A stretch of DNA of 64,000 nucleotides, from assembly GCA_037957365.1 (NCBI GenBank), contig JARHVA010005352.1, positions 434,001 to 498,000 of the forward strand, given 5' to 3'. This document shows, piece after piece, positions 12,301 to 22,351 of this stretch. Every line of letters begins with the position of its first letter. Within the stretch, counting starts at the first letter, position 1. The position numbers and the translations under genes were made by a program. A model generated the notes under the pieces. It had not been told where the DNA came from. It did no database searches and worked only from the letters and a program-made list of their open reading frames with translations. The stretch is from Torreya grandis. Its lineage: Eukaryota; Streptophyta; Pinopsida; Cupressales; Taxaceae.

Positions 12301-15300
12301 TGTAGAAGCAATTAAGCAATGGTGACACTACATTCTCGGGACGGGCACAATTGTTCATTCAGACCATAAACCACTTCAGTTCCTGCAGTCGCAAAACAAG
12401 CTGGTAAATTCATGCCATATGAAATGGATGACTTACCTATAGCAATTCCATCTCATGATCAAGCATATGGGAAGGACAACAAGGCTGCAAATTGCCTCAG
12501 CCGACCGTTGATTCACATGGTCATCACAATGTTGGACACACACGGCCACAATTTTGCATAATGGGTATCCCTCTACTCATCTAACCAGGACTTCGCAGCA
12601 ACTTACGCCAACGTCGTGAAAGGTAAACAAGTGTTGGAGTTCTACTTGTCTAATCAACTTCTTTACAAGATCGAACATCTCTATGTTCCCTCTGGCGCAC
12701 CTCACCAACGACTCATCTGGGAGGTGCAAATGCCAAGACCTCAGGACACTTCAGCATTACAAAGACTGGCAACATTGCAGTCATACTTCTACTGGTTGCA
12801 CATGCGCACAGACATGGAACGCCACATCAAGTCTTGCATTCCTTGTTGCATCACCAAGCTCACAAACAGAAAGCTAGGACTCTACACACCTATGTCGATT
12901 CCATCCATGCCATGGGAATCCATCAGCACAGATTTCATGACTGGGCTACCTGCAACAAGACAACATGACATTGTGTTCATTACATTGGATCGGTTTTCCA
13001 AGATGGCTATCATGGTCGCATGCAAGAAAGACATTAATGCAGTTGGCAATACGCAAGCATTCTTCAACCATGTTTGGGTTCATTTTGGGCTACCAACATT
13101 GATCGTCTCTGACCACGATCCACGCTTTGTGAGGTAATTTTTGGCAAGCATTGTGGGATTTGATGGGTACGCAATTGGATCAGTGGACAACCTTTCATCC
13201 TTAGACAGATGGACAAACTGAAGTGGTCAATCGCACACTTGTTCATCTTCTGCGAATGTATAACCGCACGCATGCTCACACTTGGGATAATAATCCCCTA
13301 TACATACAACATGCCTACAACAGGGCTCTTCACAGCGCTACTGGCCATAGTCCATTCCAGCGATGTCTTGGGTTTCAACCTACGGCACCTCTAGACATCT
13401 CCTATCGCACACCATCTAGCATTGAGTCGCGCACACAAGAACGGGAAGCGATCTAAGTCGAGAAGTTTATACGACACATCCAATCTATCCATCCACAAGT
13501 TCAACAGATTCTCTCTTGCAGCCAAGCAAAATACAAGGAGCACCACGATGCACATCACACACCTCATGCATTCCAAGTTGGTGATAAAGTCTGCTTGCAA
13601 CTTCAGAAGGAGCGCTTCAAGAGTCCACACCGGAAGATCAAGCCTCTGCGATATGGTCCTTGCACCATTTGGCACACAGCTGGTGAGAATGCCTTCATCG
13701 TTGATCTACCTCAGTACTTGGGCATGCACCCATTTTTCAACATGGAACTTCTCAGGCCTTACACACTGCCGCTTCTTGAGCCAACAGTAACACATCTTTC
13801 TAATTTGGATCTCGAACACTTGCGCCCCGCAGAAAAGGATCAGATCATCAAAGTGACCAACACACGCAGCCACGGCACACATCAACTTTTTTGAGTGGTC
13901 AAGGTTGGGCAATATGTTGATCACGCCAAGTGGTACACTCTTTAGCAACTTCAAGTGCAATTTCCCCAACAGCGCACCAATGCAATGGAGACCATTGCTC
14001 TTCAAGAAAGGGTGAATGATCCATGCGCAACCTCTGCACAGTCGAATACACTCGTTCATTCCTCTGTGTAGAGCTCGCACCGATACTCCATCCATGCGCA
14101 CTTCACCACCAGGAGTTTGTTGACATCCCTCCGCTTGAGTCTTGCACTTAATCGCAGACTTTCATGCACGAGATTGCAAACTGCACACCTCGCACGCACT
14201 TGGTTGCAAACCCACATGCACTCCTTCGGCTCCGCCTCAGCGCAACCACCTGTCAGTCTACTCTGACCGCGTGGCTCGACAACTAGCATGGAGTTAGCCG
14301 TTAGCATTCAAATCCTGCACCTTTCCTTTTTACCGCCAACAAGGGGAGGTTATTGGGAACGGATAGAACATTAATCATCTGACCGTTGTCGCCAAGGGAT
14401 GTTCAGCTACCACGCCTGACACGGAGGCCGATTCAAAAACAACAATTCTTACTGCTCTTGTATTCTTATGTTATATATGTAACATACGCATCTGGGTCAG
14501 ACAAAACTCAGATCAATGCCATCACACACAGTCGTAACATCGTTTAGCTTGCTCTGCGCATCTAGTCTATACACACGAACTATCAACATTGTACTCTATA
14601 TTATTTTCCCTATTCTTTGCTAATGAACAGAAGTTGCATTTCTTGCAATTTAAGACTTCCGCTCCATTGAATGTGTTTTGTTTATTATGCCTGAATATTG
14701 CACTAGGCATTTGCTTTGCATAACCATAGCTCAATTGTCCACCGCACACCTCAGGTTTGGACCCCATGGTGCGAATCAAGTTTTCGCAGTGCTCTCTCCT
14801 CTGAATCCCACGCAAGTTGAAGCTCTTTCTACAAGTTTTGATTCATAGTCATAACTTCACATAGCACCTCTTGGCGCGAACTGTTTGTGCAAGGCATTGT
14901 CAAAGGTTCCAGGTGCACTACTTCGATTCCCGACCTCCTAGGCTCACATCTTGGCCCAACTCTTCTCTTGGAAACCACTACTGGTTGTGTAGTCACGCCA
15001 CTGCGGGTCATCATATGCACCTTGGCTCTAGCATTCTTCTTTTTCTTATGCGCCTTTGCAACCCATTGGTCAGGTTTGTGCGCACATCTAACCATCCCTA
15101 CATCTTTCTCAAGTTTGCCCTTCTGTGTGATCTTCACATATAGGTCTGGGAATTCCTCGACATTGTGTGCACCACGGCAATACACACAAGTAGGAAATTG
15201 GGGGCAATCCCATTGAAAGTGGTCTGACAACCCACATTTATAACAAGAGCTTTGTGGAAACCTACCAACTTTGTGTCCTCCAACACAACCTTTGTTTCCA

Positions 15301-18300
15301 TGTCGCTGCCCATAATCGCCATATCCTCGATTAGGTGGCAGCCCACCGTAGCCTCAGTTCACCGATCTCTAGTTGGAGGGTCTTGCAACAGTTTGTCACA
15401 CACTTCACTCTTGCGCCTCGTGGAATTCATCGATCACCTGACAATCTTCAATATGGTGGGTGGAGGCGTTGCAGATTTTATAATATAGAAACACATTTGT
15501 CACGGTTACGCACTATAAAAGAGAACAGTAATGCATGTCATGGCCCTCTAGGAAAATCTCACATGAGGTCATCAAGGCATGCACACTACGCCTTAGGCAA
15601 TTGTTCTTCTTACACCCTTCCACCTCGCAATCAACACACCACAATCCAGAGCATGTCATGCCCCTGATTGGCTTATCACTAATGCAACATTGACTCCATC
15701 AACACAACTTGTGCCTTCATTGTCAGGCTGACACGTGTGTCTATAATTCCAACAACCTCGACTCTTAATGTCACTTCTAGTGCTTCTCTTGGTCTGGAGA
15801 ACATCCTCACATAAAGGGAGCGTTAAGTTGGCACAAGTAATCCCCCAACAAACCATTGGGCATGTTGCACTGGGTAAAGCGCCTACGAGAGCTTAGAAAC
15901 CAAGGTTTTAAACTTGGAATCATGTGTGGACGTTCACCCTCGATTCTTTCTTGATCTCTTTGAGAAAAACAATGTTATGTTGCTCAAATTTGGGGATCTT
16001 GAATTCCTTCAAGAACGTATCCTTCAATAAATCATAGTCCATGATCATTTGTCTAGGGTCCAACTTCCTATAACAAGCATGTGCGCGATCCAACAAACTG
16101 GTGGCAAATTGGCTAGCTTTGTGCTCTAGCAAAGTGATTCCCTTCACACGCCAAAGGAGTTCACACTTGTGGGCATGTTTGGCAGCATTCTTGACCCCAC
16201 AATACTCAGGTAGGCTCAAGGTCATTCCATAATAGATCTAGGGGGTAGGCACAGGCACAACTGGTGCATGCAGGGCTTGTATCAACAACATGTTCCCTGA
16301 AGGCGTGCCCAAGTTTTGACTTCCTTCCGCTGGCGTTATGGCCCCACCAACAACTGCAATGGGCTACACCACAGCTCCTCCGGCCCCTTGGAGTGTTTGC
16401 TAGGCGGCCAACGGTCCACCTTTTACCACTTGACTCTGGTTCGAACTACTACTCTAAAAGCCCGTAGCCCCTCTCGCAGGTGTCATATTGTATTACATGG
16501 TATCCACTTATTACATTGGCCATGTGACCACTAGTTCAAGCAATGAGCACAGGACTAACTATTCTAGTGGGCTCCCTTCCCCCACGTGTGCGACAAATCC
16601 TCTATTACTGACTTCCACAGTGTCCTAAAATTCTTCTTCTAATTCAGAATAGGACACATGAGCATGCGCGTCAAGTCGAGGGGAGCCATACACTCCTTCG
16701 ATAGCTTCCTCAAATCTATCCTCATCCTGGGTTCCCTCAACTTCTTCCAAATCTCATTCTTGCTCGCAGGGGCTCAACTCCTCATCACTGGAGCACAAAA
16801 CCTCTGTGCGATAGTGGTCCTCAAGCCATTCCCAATCTATGCGAGGTCCTCGCGGCATCTCCTAAGACCATAGTCACCACATTCGAATTCGTGTTCGAAT
16901 TCGTCGAGGAAAAAATTCGGAACTCAAAATTTTGGGATAAAATTCGTGATTAAATTCAGCTGATAGAAATATACTTATTTTTTAAAATATACCAACCCAC
17001 CATTAAAAAAAGATCACATTTCATATAAATAAACGTCAAAATAACTTTCAAGTTTCCACCAAGTATCTCATTAAAGTTATTAATGTTTTGTTCAAAATGA
17101 TTTAATGATAATCTGCTTTCTTAAATTCCACATTGACTCAAAACAAAAGCATACAAGGAAAATCAGACTCAGGTTTTTCATGTCATTTTCAAATAGAACA
17201 GAATGTGTCCAAAATTTCAGACTCCAAAATTTATTCTAAATTAATTGAAATAAACAAACCACGAAAACTATGTTGGATACTGAATACTGAATTTAATCAC
17301 AAATTTGAACAAATTTAATCTTGAATTTGAATGAATCTGAACGAATTTAATCTCGAATTTGAACGAATTTCAAAGATTTTATTGTCGTTTGGTGAATTTC
17401 AAACTTCTGCAATTAAATTCAGCGAATGCAATTAAAATGCCTGAGACAGACTCCCCCTTTCCAATAGGGTCCTTCTATACCATTCGCCGTTTGTCGATTC
17501 TCACTAAATTTGCACCACCTGAGCTCACGCTCGCTTGGTCCTTCCATGCTCAAACTCTCCTTGCTACCCTCCCAAGATCATGCCACCTCTCCCTCAACCA
17601 CCAACGTAGCTCAAGTGCGTAAAGGCTTACCCAGCCATCTCCATGTTCTCTTGATCACTCCCACTTACCGTCACAGCAACAAAATGTGTCCCATTTCAAC
17701 GAAACCAAAATGTTGGTAGCTTAGTCGAGTCTAAGCACGTTGGTCCATCCGGGCTATCCAACAATCAATGAATCAACTCCTGCACTGGCATATCACGTAA
17801 GTCTCCTTGCACAGTCACCCGAGGCGCATACAGGGAAAACTATGTTGGGTCGGGGGTAGTTGCATGCAATGGGGTGGAAGCTTGCTCACGCACTCTTCTA
17901 CCCGTGCGCACGCTCGTATCTAGATCATACCTAGCTCTATCCTCTTGAACCACAACCATAAACTTAGGGGTGTGCAATCCGTAGTAGCTCCACTAATGAC
18001 TAGTAAAACATAATTGATTATGGATCAACTAGTCCTTAAAAAACAATTATGTCATTCATTTATAAACATAAGCAACCATTATAGGGTCAATAACACACCT
18101 TTATTGATTAACGTCTCAAGATTACATAATTGTCATGCTTTACAAGGCATTCATGGCGCTTACATTACTATAGCTTTCGCTACTAGTTCTATCTGTACTC
18201 TAAGTTATTGCCTCGGTCCATAGTATTCTCTAAACACAATTTGGCAACGTTTTTGCACTTATCTGGAGACCTCCTTTCTTCTGCCACCCAACTAATTACC

Positions 18301-21300
18301 AAACCTTTTCTCTCACAAGGGTATGCCTTTTATAGGCTCCTAAGAGCCCTTCCTACCACCAACTACAACCGCCTAGCAATTATTGTGTCGTTTCGCCCAC
18401 TTAGCAGTTAATGCATTGGACTGCCCAATGCCATCTACCATCATCTTCCGCCCATGCTTCTCAACTACCTACCAAGAACATTTTTCAATCTTAACTCCTG
18501 CAATCTCCACAGCAGTTCCTAATTTCAGGTGGTTGTGTGTCTTGATCCTGTTGTTTTGCATATAGTGCACATGACATGATTTTTGGCGACTTGCGCCTGT
18601 CTTAATGGCAATCCACGTTGGGTGCACGAGCATGTTATGGGTTTTGGATTGTGCGTGCCACTCTTTGACTATTTTGGCACTGATCAATCTTTGCCAGTTG
18701 CACGGTTTAGTCTTGCTTAGGGACTTAGCCAATTTTCCTAGGGGCAAAAGAGGTTAGGTGATGAGCCATGACATCTTGACAAAAATCCTTCAAACTCCAA
18801 GCAGATAAAAGGAGAGCCTCACATGAAATGTCTCAACTCAGTTTTCAAATTACTATTGAAGATGGATGTTTAACAGTTTAACCGATGACAATGTTAATAA
18901 CAGTTGTAAGCATGTTTACCCTGAACTATGTCTTGCGTCCTTAATAAAGAAGTGTTCTTTCTTTCCTGCTTGTGCGCTAAAGGGGATAGCATTGGAAATT
19001 TTATTTAAACATAAGACTTCACTCTTTTGATTATCTGTACTACTGACCACATCATAAGTAGCTAGGAAATAATCATCAATGCTAAGTGCTAACCGATCAT
19101 TTGAAACTGAGAAACATGTCAACATGTGAAAAATCAAGTGCAGTCTTATAAGTAAGGCCCTCCACATAGATAGAGGTGTGGTGGGTGGTAAAAATTGAAT
19201 TTCAATAAGACAGTATGAGTGAAGCATGGATAGTGAATACAAAGGGTTTCTGCACCTCAAAGGATCAAGACAGTCTCAAGCACTCCATTATGTAGATTTC
19301 AACGACAAAACCTGTGCATCTTTTCCAAAAGCTGTCTTCGGGTTTTCAAGGCACTGTTAAAGAAAATACCTGAAAGTTTCAAAAAGGGAAGCTCGAATCT
19401 GAACTATATCTCTATAGGAATCATCATATCCGAGCCATGTCCAGGACATAATGGGGCCGTATCCACTCACTAGTCTAGAACTTTAAAATAGCAGTTGTCT
19501 CGATATAGCAAGTCACTAATTTAAAAGGTCTACTTACTGTATGGAAATTATATTTTTCAGTTTTTGCCAAAACATTGATATCCTCATAAGAGTTTCCCAT
19601 TTTTAGCTTGGACAAAGCTTGATGCCCAGTAGAGACCAGAAGAGAGACATGCTTATTTATTTTATTAGAAAGACTACAAACATCAATTTTAAATTTGAAG
19701 CCATCGCAAATTTAGACTATGCAGAGTAACACTAGCAAAATGAAAAAAGAAGACTAAAGGAAAGACAAATACAGATAAGGTATATAGAACAAAAATTTGG
19801 GAAATGGAAAGGATCACTAAATTGAAACTGTAAGATAAATAAATCGGTAAGATAAATAAGATTATGTTGGAATTGGAAGGATGGAGTATACCACGGAACA
19901 AATTATACCAAGGAACAAGCATACAAAGTTTAACATCTAGAGCACGCGTATTGTATTTTCCTCATGGGTGTCTATATGTATACTACTATTTTACCCACAC
20001 TGTAACCTATCCTGTGTTCTCCAAAAATTTGTCGTATCCATACCTTTGTAACTTAGATTAAGAATGATATAAAATAAATATAACAAAAATGCAAAATTAT
20101 GTACAGAAGCAGAATGCTTTTACTTAAATGACTTTTTATTATGGATGCTCTGAGAGAACTGTGAAGAAACCCTAGACTAGCTAAAGCAAGTTCTCACAAA
20201 TCTACATACTTCCTAATTGGGCTCCCATTAGCAGTGGCTTGGAAAAGGATATTGTTTTCTAGGCTAGGGAGAAAGCATATCAGATTGCAGGACGCAGTAA
20301 ACCCAACATAATTACCGAGAAAAACTGTCCCAAGTAAACCTCTACAGTTGAACATTTTCCCACTGCCATCAGATAATGTTTGAATTTCTGCCAGTAAACT
20401 TGCTGGGAGTAATTTACGAATGCCGTACTATGCTCCCAAATAAAAACAAAATATAAAATTCGCAAATTCAAGTGCCACCATCAAGCTTGAGGTGATGACA
20501 AATAAACAGAACAACATATTGGCTCATTTCTAAGAGAAATATATAAAAAGCATAAGAAACAAACAGCATAAGACTCAAACTCTATACCTAACAGACTTAA
20601 AAAGAGCTATACAGTGCATAAGATTTAGATTCTGCACCTAGTAGAATTTAACATTGCAAGCTATCACTACAGCTCCTTTTGTCTTGTATGAATTTAGCAA
20701 AATGACCTTACAGAGGCTGGGTGTGTTAAGCAAAGGACCATATAAGGGTGTCAACGTTGTCCTTTAAAAATAATTACGCGCTTAACAAATGACCCTGGAT
20801 CTGCTCCTTTCGTCTTGTATGCCTTTGGCAAAATGACCTCATGGAGGCTGGGTGTGTTAAGCAAAGGAGCAAATAAGGATATCAAAATTGCCAATTAAAA
20901 ATAATTACGCACTTAACAAATGACCCCGGATAGCCTGCAATTACACCGAAGAAAACAACAAAAAATTTCTAAAACACATTGCCTTTCTCCAAACAGAACT
21001 AAAATTATAAGGGAATAATTCTGTACCATAGTCTTTGGCATTGAAGGTGTCATAGGTATTAATTGTCGTGATTGCTTCAAGGCCAATTCCTCTAGCCTTT
21101 GGGTTTCAATAGATAGCTGCAGAAGAGAGAAAATAATGTCTCACAATAGTTATTCCAGGCTACCAAGCAAAGAGATAAAACTATACAGAATATGCTATTA
21201 AGTAAATCTGACCTGAGGAGGAGTACGAACTCGAGGAGGGTTCTGCACTAATGCCTCTGCCATATTGAGCCCACTTGAAGATGCTATTGCAGGACTAACA

Positions 21301-22351
21301 GAAGAAACGGAAGATCCTGGAGTAGTTTGCTGAGAAGGTGCAAATGGTCCATTGCTACCTCCATTTGGAACAGGAGCATCTGCAAGTGCAGAGCTCCATC
21401 CATCAGCTCCAAAAACCGATACACTTACCAGTGGGCCTTGACTTGATCCTGTAGCAATACTCAGGCTGGGTGATGGAGACCTAACTATATCAGGTACCCC
21501 AAGCGTCCCTTGGCCATGCCAAATTGAGGTTGAACTCGAATTTGGTGTCACATTTGACTGGTTACCAGCTTGTCTATCTTCAGATCCAAGAGACGGGAAG
21601 TTTCTTTCGAAAGCAGCTTTGTTTATGTTACTAACTATGTTTCCCCCAACAAGAGGTTTAGTTAAACTTCCCAATTCATTTGCAGATTTCTTTAGCCCGT
21701 TCTCTGTCCTTCTGTTCAAGTGCATTGACTGGGAACGTTTCAAGGTTGCAACCGTTTCATATTTGCTTGAAAAGGATGAAGTAGACCATATATGACTATC
21801 ATTTCGATCCTGACCTTTTTCCCTGTAATCTCCTCCAAATGATTTCTCTTTGTCTTGAATGTCAAAATCAAGCTCCCGCTCCCTATCTTTTTCAGTACAT
21901 TGCAAATCCCTTTCGCGTTCACTTCGGAATGAGGAATTCCGATTAAAACTAGAGTACGCCCTGTCACAGTTTTCACGGTCACTAATTCCTCCATTAAAGC
22001 TGAGGCCTCTTCGAGGAGATGAAAACAGAACTCTATCTGTCAATGTGGAGTTGCGGGGAGAGTCATAGTCATTAAGATGCATTCCAAAAGAGTTTGAATG
22101 AAGAAAATTTCTATATCTAGTAGCTGAAAATGGAGCACCACAGCCATCTGCACTCGAACAAATAGAGAGCAAAGACATTTGGAAAATAATTTGAAAGTAA
22201 ATTCAAGTGTTCGTGAATTAGACTCTGAAAAGAAAAACAAACCTGAGAGTGCGGAAGATGAGGAATGATGAGATGTTGACCCACTTCCGCTTCCGCATAC
22301 ACTAGTACCTTTCAGCCATTGTGGAACCAAAGCAGGCTCGCTTTTATCCAT
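172..22351 (-). CDS. Vasculin/GPBP1-like protein, five coding exons, 720 residues
   Basis: Exons in transcript order are 22351-22243, 22147-21213, 21116-21027, 1377-496 and 318-172. All junctions are GT-AG and keep the frame; the joined length of 2163 bases gives 720 residues plus TAG. Visible parts: N-terminus MDKSEPALVPQWLK; a charged Arg/Glu/Asp-rich stretch near residues 100-150; FPSLG at about 220-224; the helix-like segment LSIETQRLEELALKQSR at exon 3; GKLVVLK near 426-432; SDFFNTLRRKA near 537-547; FLRSLGWEEN followed by LTEEEINAF near 645-670; an acidic Ser-rich end SSELSSSDSEPD. The order FPSL, short basic/hydrophobic strand, FF-L-R-K, LGW...LTEDE-F, Ser/Asp tail matches my recollection of animal vasculin (GPBP1), a nuclear GC-rich-promoter-binding protein. 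Plant orthologues are usually annotated as uncharacterised. A nuclear regulatory role is inference. The 3' UTR runs off the window start. Confidence 0.88.
496..1377 (-). CDS. Exon 4 of the vasculin-like gene (residues 379-672)
   Basis: 882 bases, phase 0 at both ends. The acceptor is TTTGCAG|GGATTT and the donor is CAACAG|GTAACA. It begins GFGPSEKPKPK, continuing the basic run expected after exon 3. It carries GKLVVLK, SQAQNRSDFFNTLRRKAS and, at its end, the vasculin-like segment from AAFLRSLGWEEN to EEEINAFYQQ. Reading on past the donor reaches a stop after retained-intron residues, so the open frame overshoots the true exon. Confidence 0.88.
1378..4484. other. Intron sequence between exon 4 and element 1
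   Basis: Apart from the 194-bp tandem duplication at 2264-2651, I see only AT-rich intronic DNA with no coding similarity. Confidence 0.6.
2264..2651 (+). repeat. 194-bp tandem duplication, possible tRNA-derived (SINE-like) unit
   Basis: Two nearly identical copies (2264-2457 and 2458-2651) begin AAGTCTTGCATGTCAATGGG. Each contains a short hairpin CCCAG...CTGGG followed by TTTCGAGCCC or TTCCGAGCCC, resembling a Pol III B box. The second copy is followed by AGTGGTTAAGGC, resembling a tRNA-Ser/Leu A box. The order and spacing do not fit a standard SINE, so that label is tentative. Open frames across it are artefacts of the repeat. Confidence 0.6.
4485..5539 (-). repeat. Element 1, 3' LTR
   Basis: Partner of 17711-18748. 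On the element strand it is preceded by a G-rich tract (GTGTGGGGCGA), a possible polypurine tract. TGTTGG and TCAACA form the short terminal inverted repeat expected of an LTR. Confidence 0.75.
5540..7856 (-). other. Element 1, internal region of unknown content
   Basis: 2.3 kb between the protease remnant and the 3' LTR, somewhat GC-richer than the surrounding intron. Several medium open frames occur on both strands, but none shows a recognisable motif, and I find no RT or integrase signature on either strand. Confidence 0.5.
7857..8460 (-). pseudogene. Element 1 retropepsin-like region (degenerate)
   Basis: The minus strand near 8450 reads LVDMGVEVNIL, an aspartic-protease active-site-like motif with DMG for the usual DTG or DSG. 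After a frame change the open frame at 8357-7857 continues HPIGVLHNADIKTMDIKF and LRRPWCYANNADMRF, which resembles the flap-to-GRPW part of plant Ty3/gypsy proteases. No polymerase follows. Confidence 0.6.
8687..9458 (+). repeat. Element 2, 5' LTR
   Basis: 772 bp, aligning with 14017-14778 throughout but with many substitutions, so the insertion is old. Both contain CACTTCACCACCAGGAGTTT and TTGCTCTTGTATTCTTATG-like phrases. Open frames overlapping it (for example 8475-9056) are non-coding LTR sequence. Confidence 0.8.
9461..9472 (+). other. Element 2 primer-binding site (initiator-tRNA-Met type)
   Basis: TAGTATCAAAGC differs at two positions from the common plant PBS TGGTATCAGAGC and lies two bases after the 5' LTR, where minus-strand DNA synthesis would be primed. 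Confidence 0.75.
9660..10550 (+). pseudogene. Element 2 gag (degenerate)
   Basis: Broken frames. The best part (10103-10474) reads as a gag capsid tail: SVEEYTNVFHDFSAPL, then INGLAPYPRAKMEF. A nucleocapsid-like motif WCHRHHTSTHNDSKC follows in the next frame near 10478-10525. Stops and frameshifts interrupt it. Confidence 0.7.
10660..10970 (+). pseudogene. Element 2 retropepsin (degenerate)
   Basis: LHIIIDSGRQKNIM carries the aspartic-protease DSG motif; after a frame change CDILLGRPYLFDREA is the C-terminal GRP-type motif that precedes RT in this superfamily. Confidence 0.7.
11200..12510 (+). pseudogene. Element 2 reverse transcriptase and RNase H (degenerate)
   Basis: The open frame 11261-11824 holds RT motifs: IILAPKKDGSWQLCIDYHIL, NQYPLPRIDDLLDRL, YFKIDLKSGYHQ and IIYLDAILVFSK. 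The catalytic pair reads YLDA instead of YLDD, so one metal-binding Asp is lost. RT continues with YLGYIINRTDIKVDP, then RNase H (FKIHTDVFDYTLGAVLMQHG, ELYAIVEAIKQW, VHSDHKPLQFL) with in-frame stops. It cannot encode an active enzyme as it stands. Confidence 0.88.
12616..13900 (+). pseudogene. Element 2 integrase with C-terminal extension (degenerate)
   Basis: 12616-13137 gives the zinc-binding end and core: SCIPCC, STDFMTGLPATRQHD (first Asp) and GLPTLIVSDHDPRF (second Asp). After a frameshift near 13135 comes TDGQTEVVNRTLVHLLRMY (Glu), so all three DDE residues can be seen across frames. The C-terminal part reads HAFQVGDKVCLQLQKERF and AFIVDLPQYLGMHPFFNMEL. Near 13890-13960 VVKVGQYVDHAKWYTL is weakly chromodomain-like. 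Confidence 0.85.
14017..14778 (+). repeat. Element 2, 3' LTR
   Basis: 762 bp, matching the 5' LTR from TGATCC to the terminal ATCA. It contains TTATATATG near 14470, a plausible U3 TATA box. It is preceded by the AAGAAAGGGTGAA purine tract. Confidence 0.8.
15200..16225 (-). pseudogene. Element 1 gag with CCHC zinc knuckle (degenerate)
   Basis: The frame at 16225-15920 reads as a gag capsid segment (LLWRVKGITLLEHKASQFA, then LKDTFLKEFKIPKFEQHN), followed in other frames by RFRTLVSKL. Near 15247-15204 CYKCGLSDHFQWDC is a perfect C-x2-C-x4-H-x4-C zinc knuckle, followed by a second partial one, CVYCRGAHN. Frame changes and stops separate the pieces. Confidence 0.7.
15250..17710 (-). other. Element 1, leader and N-terminal gag region
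   Basis: From the 5' LTR to the zinc knuckle on the minus strand. The gag core at 15920-16225 is annotated separately; 16226-16870 has broken gag-like frames, and 16870-17440 is AT-rich with repeated GAATTTGAACGAATT-like phrases. No other feature is seen. Confidence 0.45.
17711..18748 (-). repeat. Element 1, 5' LTR
   Basis: It aligns over its full length with 4485-5539; for example both hold TCGAGTCTAAGCACG and AAACATAAGCAACCATTATA. Just inside it (minus strand) is TTTTGGTTTCGTTG, only a weak candidate primer-binding site. Confidence 0.75.
18754..20671. other. Intron sequence between element 1 and exon 3
   Basis: AT-rich DNA with only short, unsupported open frames; I see nothing specific. 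Confidence 0.5.
20672..20935. repeat. 131-bp tandem duplication near the intron 3 donor
   Basis: Copies at 20672-20802 and 20803 to about 20935. Each begins GCTCCTTT(T/C)GTCTTGTATG and contains GAGGCTGGGTGTGTTAAGCA and TTAACAAATGACCC. It lies about 100 bp from the exon 3 donor. Confidence 0.75.
21027..21116 (-). CDS. Exon 3 of the vasculin-like gene (residues 349-378)
   Basis: A 90-base exon in phase 0 at both ends. The acceptor is CTTCTGCAG|CTATC and the donor is ATG|GTACAG. It encodes LSIETQRLEELALKQSR and then QLIPMTPSMPKTM, which I recognise as a strongly conserved block in plant homologues. It is too short for ordinary ORF calling, but it joins exon 2 to exon 4 in frame. Confidence 0.85.
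21213..22147 (-). CDS. Exon 2 of the vasculin-like gene (residues 37-348)
   Basis: 935 bases open throughout from acceptor GTGCAG|AT to donor CCTCAG|GTCAG, ending on a complete codon. It encodes the Ser-rich N-terminal half, a run of charged residues (for example SERERDLQ and DIQDKEKS), the FPSLG motif, and Ser/Pro/Gly-rich low-complexity sequence ending NPPRVRTPPQ. A 96-bp intron (21212-21117) follows. Confidence 0.88.
22243..22351 (-). CDS. Exon 1 of the vasculin-like gene (residues 1-36)
   Basis: The ATG at 22351-22349 opens 36 codons ending in Ser-rich sequence, plus one base of codon 37. The donor is CTCAG|GTTTGT. Intron 1 is 95 bp (22242-22148), and its acceptor GTGCAG completes an Asp codon with exon 2. 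The MDKSEPALVPQWLK opening resembles the conserved start of plant homologues, which supports this ATG over in-frame alternatives. Confidence 0.85.

Larger units (their letters stand above)
8687..14778 (+). mobile_element. Element 2: full-length degenerate Ty3/gypsy retrotransposon nested in element 1
   Basis: LTRs at 8687-9458 and 14017-14778 begin TGATCC and end ATCA. A primer-binding site at 9461-9472 resembles the initiator-tRNA-Met type (TAGTATCAAAGC for TGGTATCAGAGC), and a purine-rich AAGAAAGGGTGAA precedes the 3' LTR. Domains in order are gag, protease, RT, RNase H, integrase, which is the Ty3/gypsy order. No clean target duplication: agtta (8681-8685) and agttt (14779-14783) are only similar. 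It inserted antisense to element 1 and to the host gene. Confidence 0.85.
4485..18748 (-). mobile_element. Element 1: gag-protease LTR retrotransposon without pol, split by element 2
   Basis: Two direct repeats of about 1.05 kb (4485-5539 and 17711-18748) start TGTTGG; the first ends TCAACA. Candidate target duplications are agagt (4480-4484) and agagg (18749-18753). Coding remnants run on the minus strand: gag (15920-16225), a zinc knuckle (about 15204-15247) and a protease-like region (about 7857-8460). No RT, RNase H or integrase is visible in the 2.3 kb between protease and 3' LTR. The element lies in the host gene's orientation. Element 2 sits between its zinc knuckle and protease. Confidence 0.75.
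1378..21026 (-). other. Giant intron 3 (19,649 bp) of the vasculin-like gene
   Basis: The donor is ATG|GTACAG at 21026 and the acceptor is TTTGCAG at 1378. The flanking coding exons are phase 0 and join conserved protein segments (PKTM to GFGPSEK). About 14.3 kb of the intron is a nested retrotransposon pair (4485-18748). The rest is AT-rich sequence with two local tandem duplications. Without the insertions the intron would be about 5.4 kb. Confidence 0.85.

Noticed and set aside
22040..22351. 103-codon open frame spanning exon 1 as a separate gene
   Set aside because: It reads through the intron 1 donor; splicing at CTCAG|GTTTGT joins exon 1 to exon 2 in frame and gives the conserved protein.
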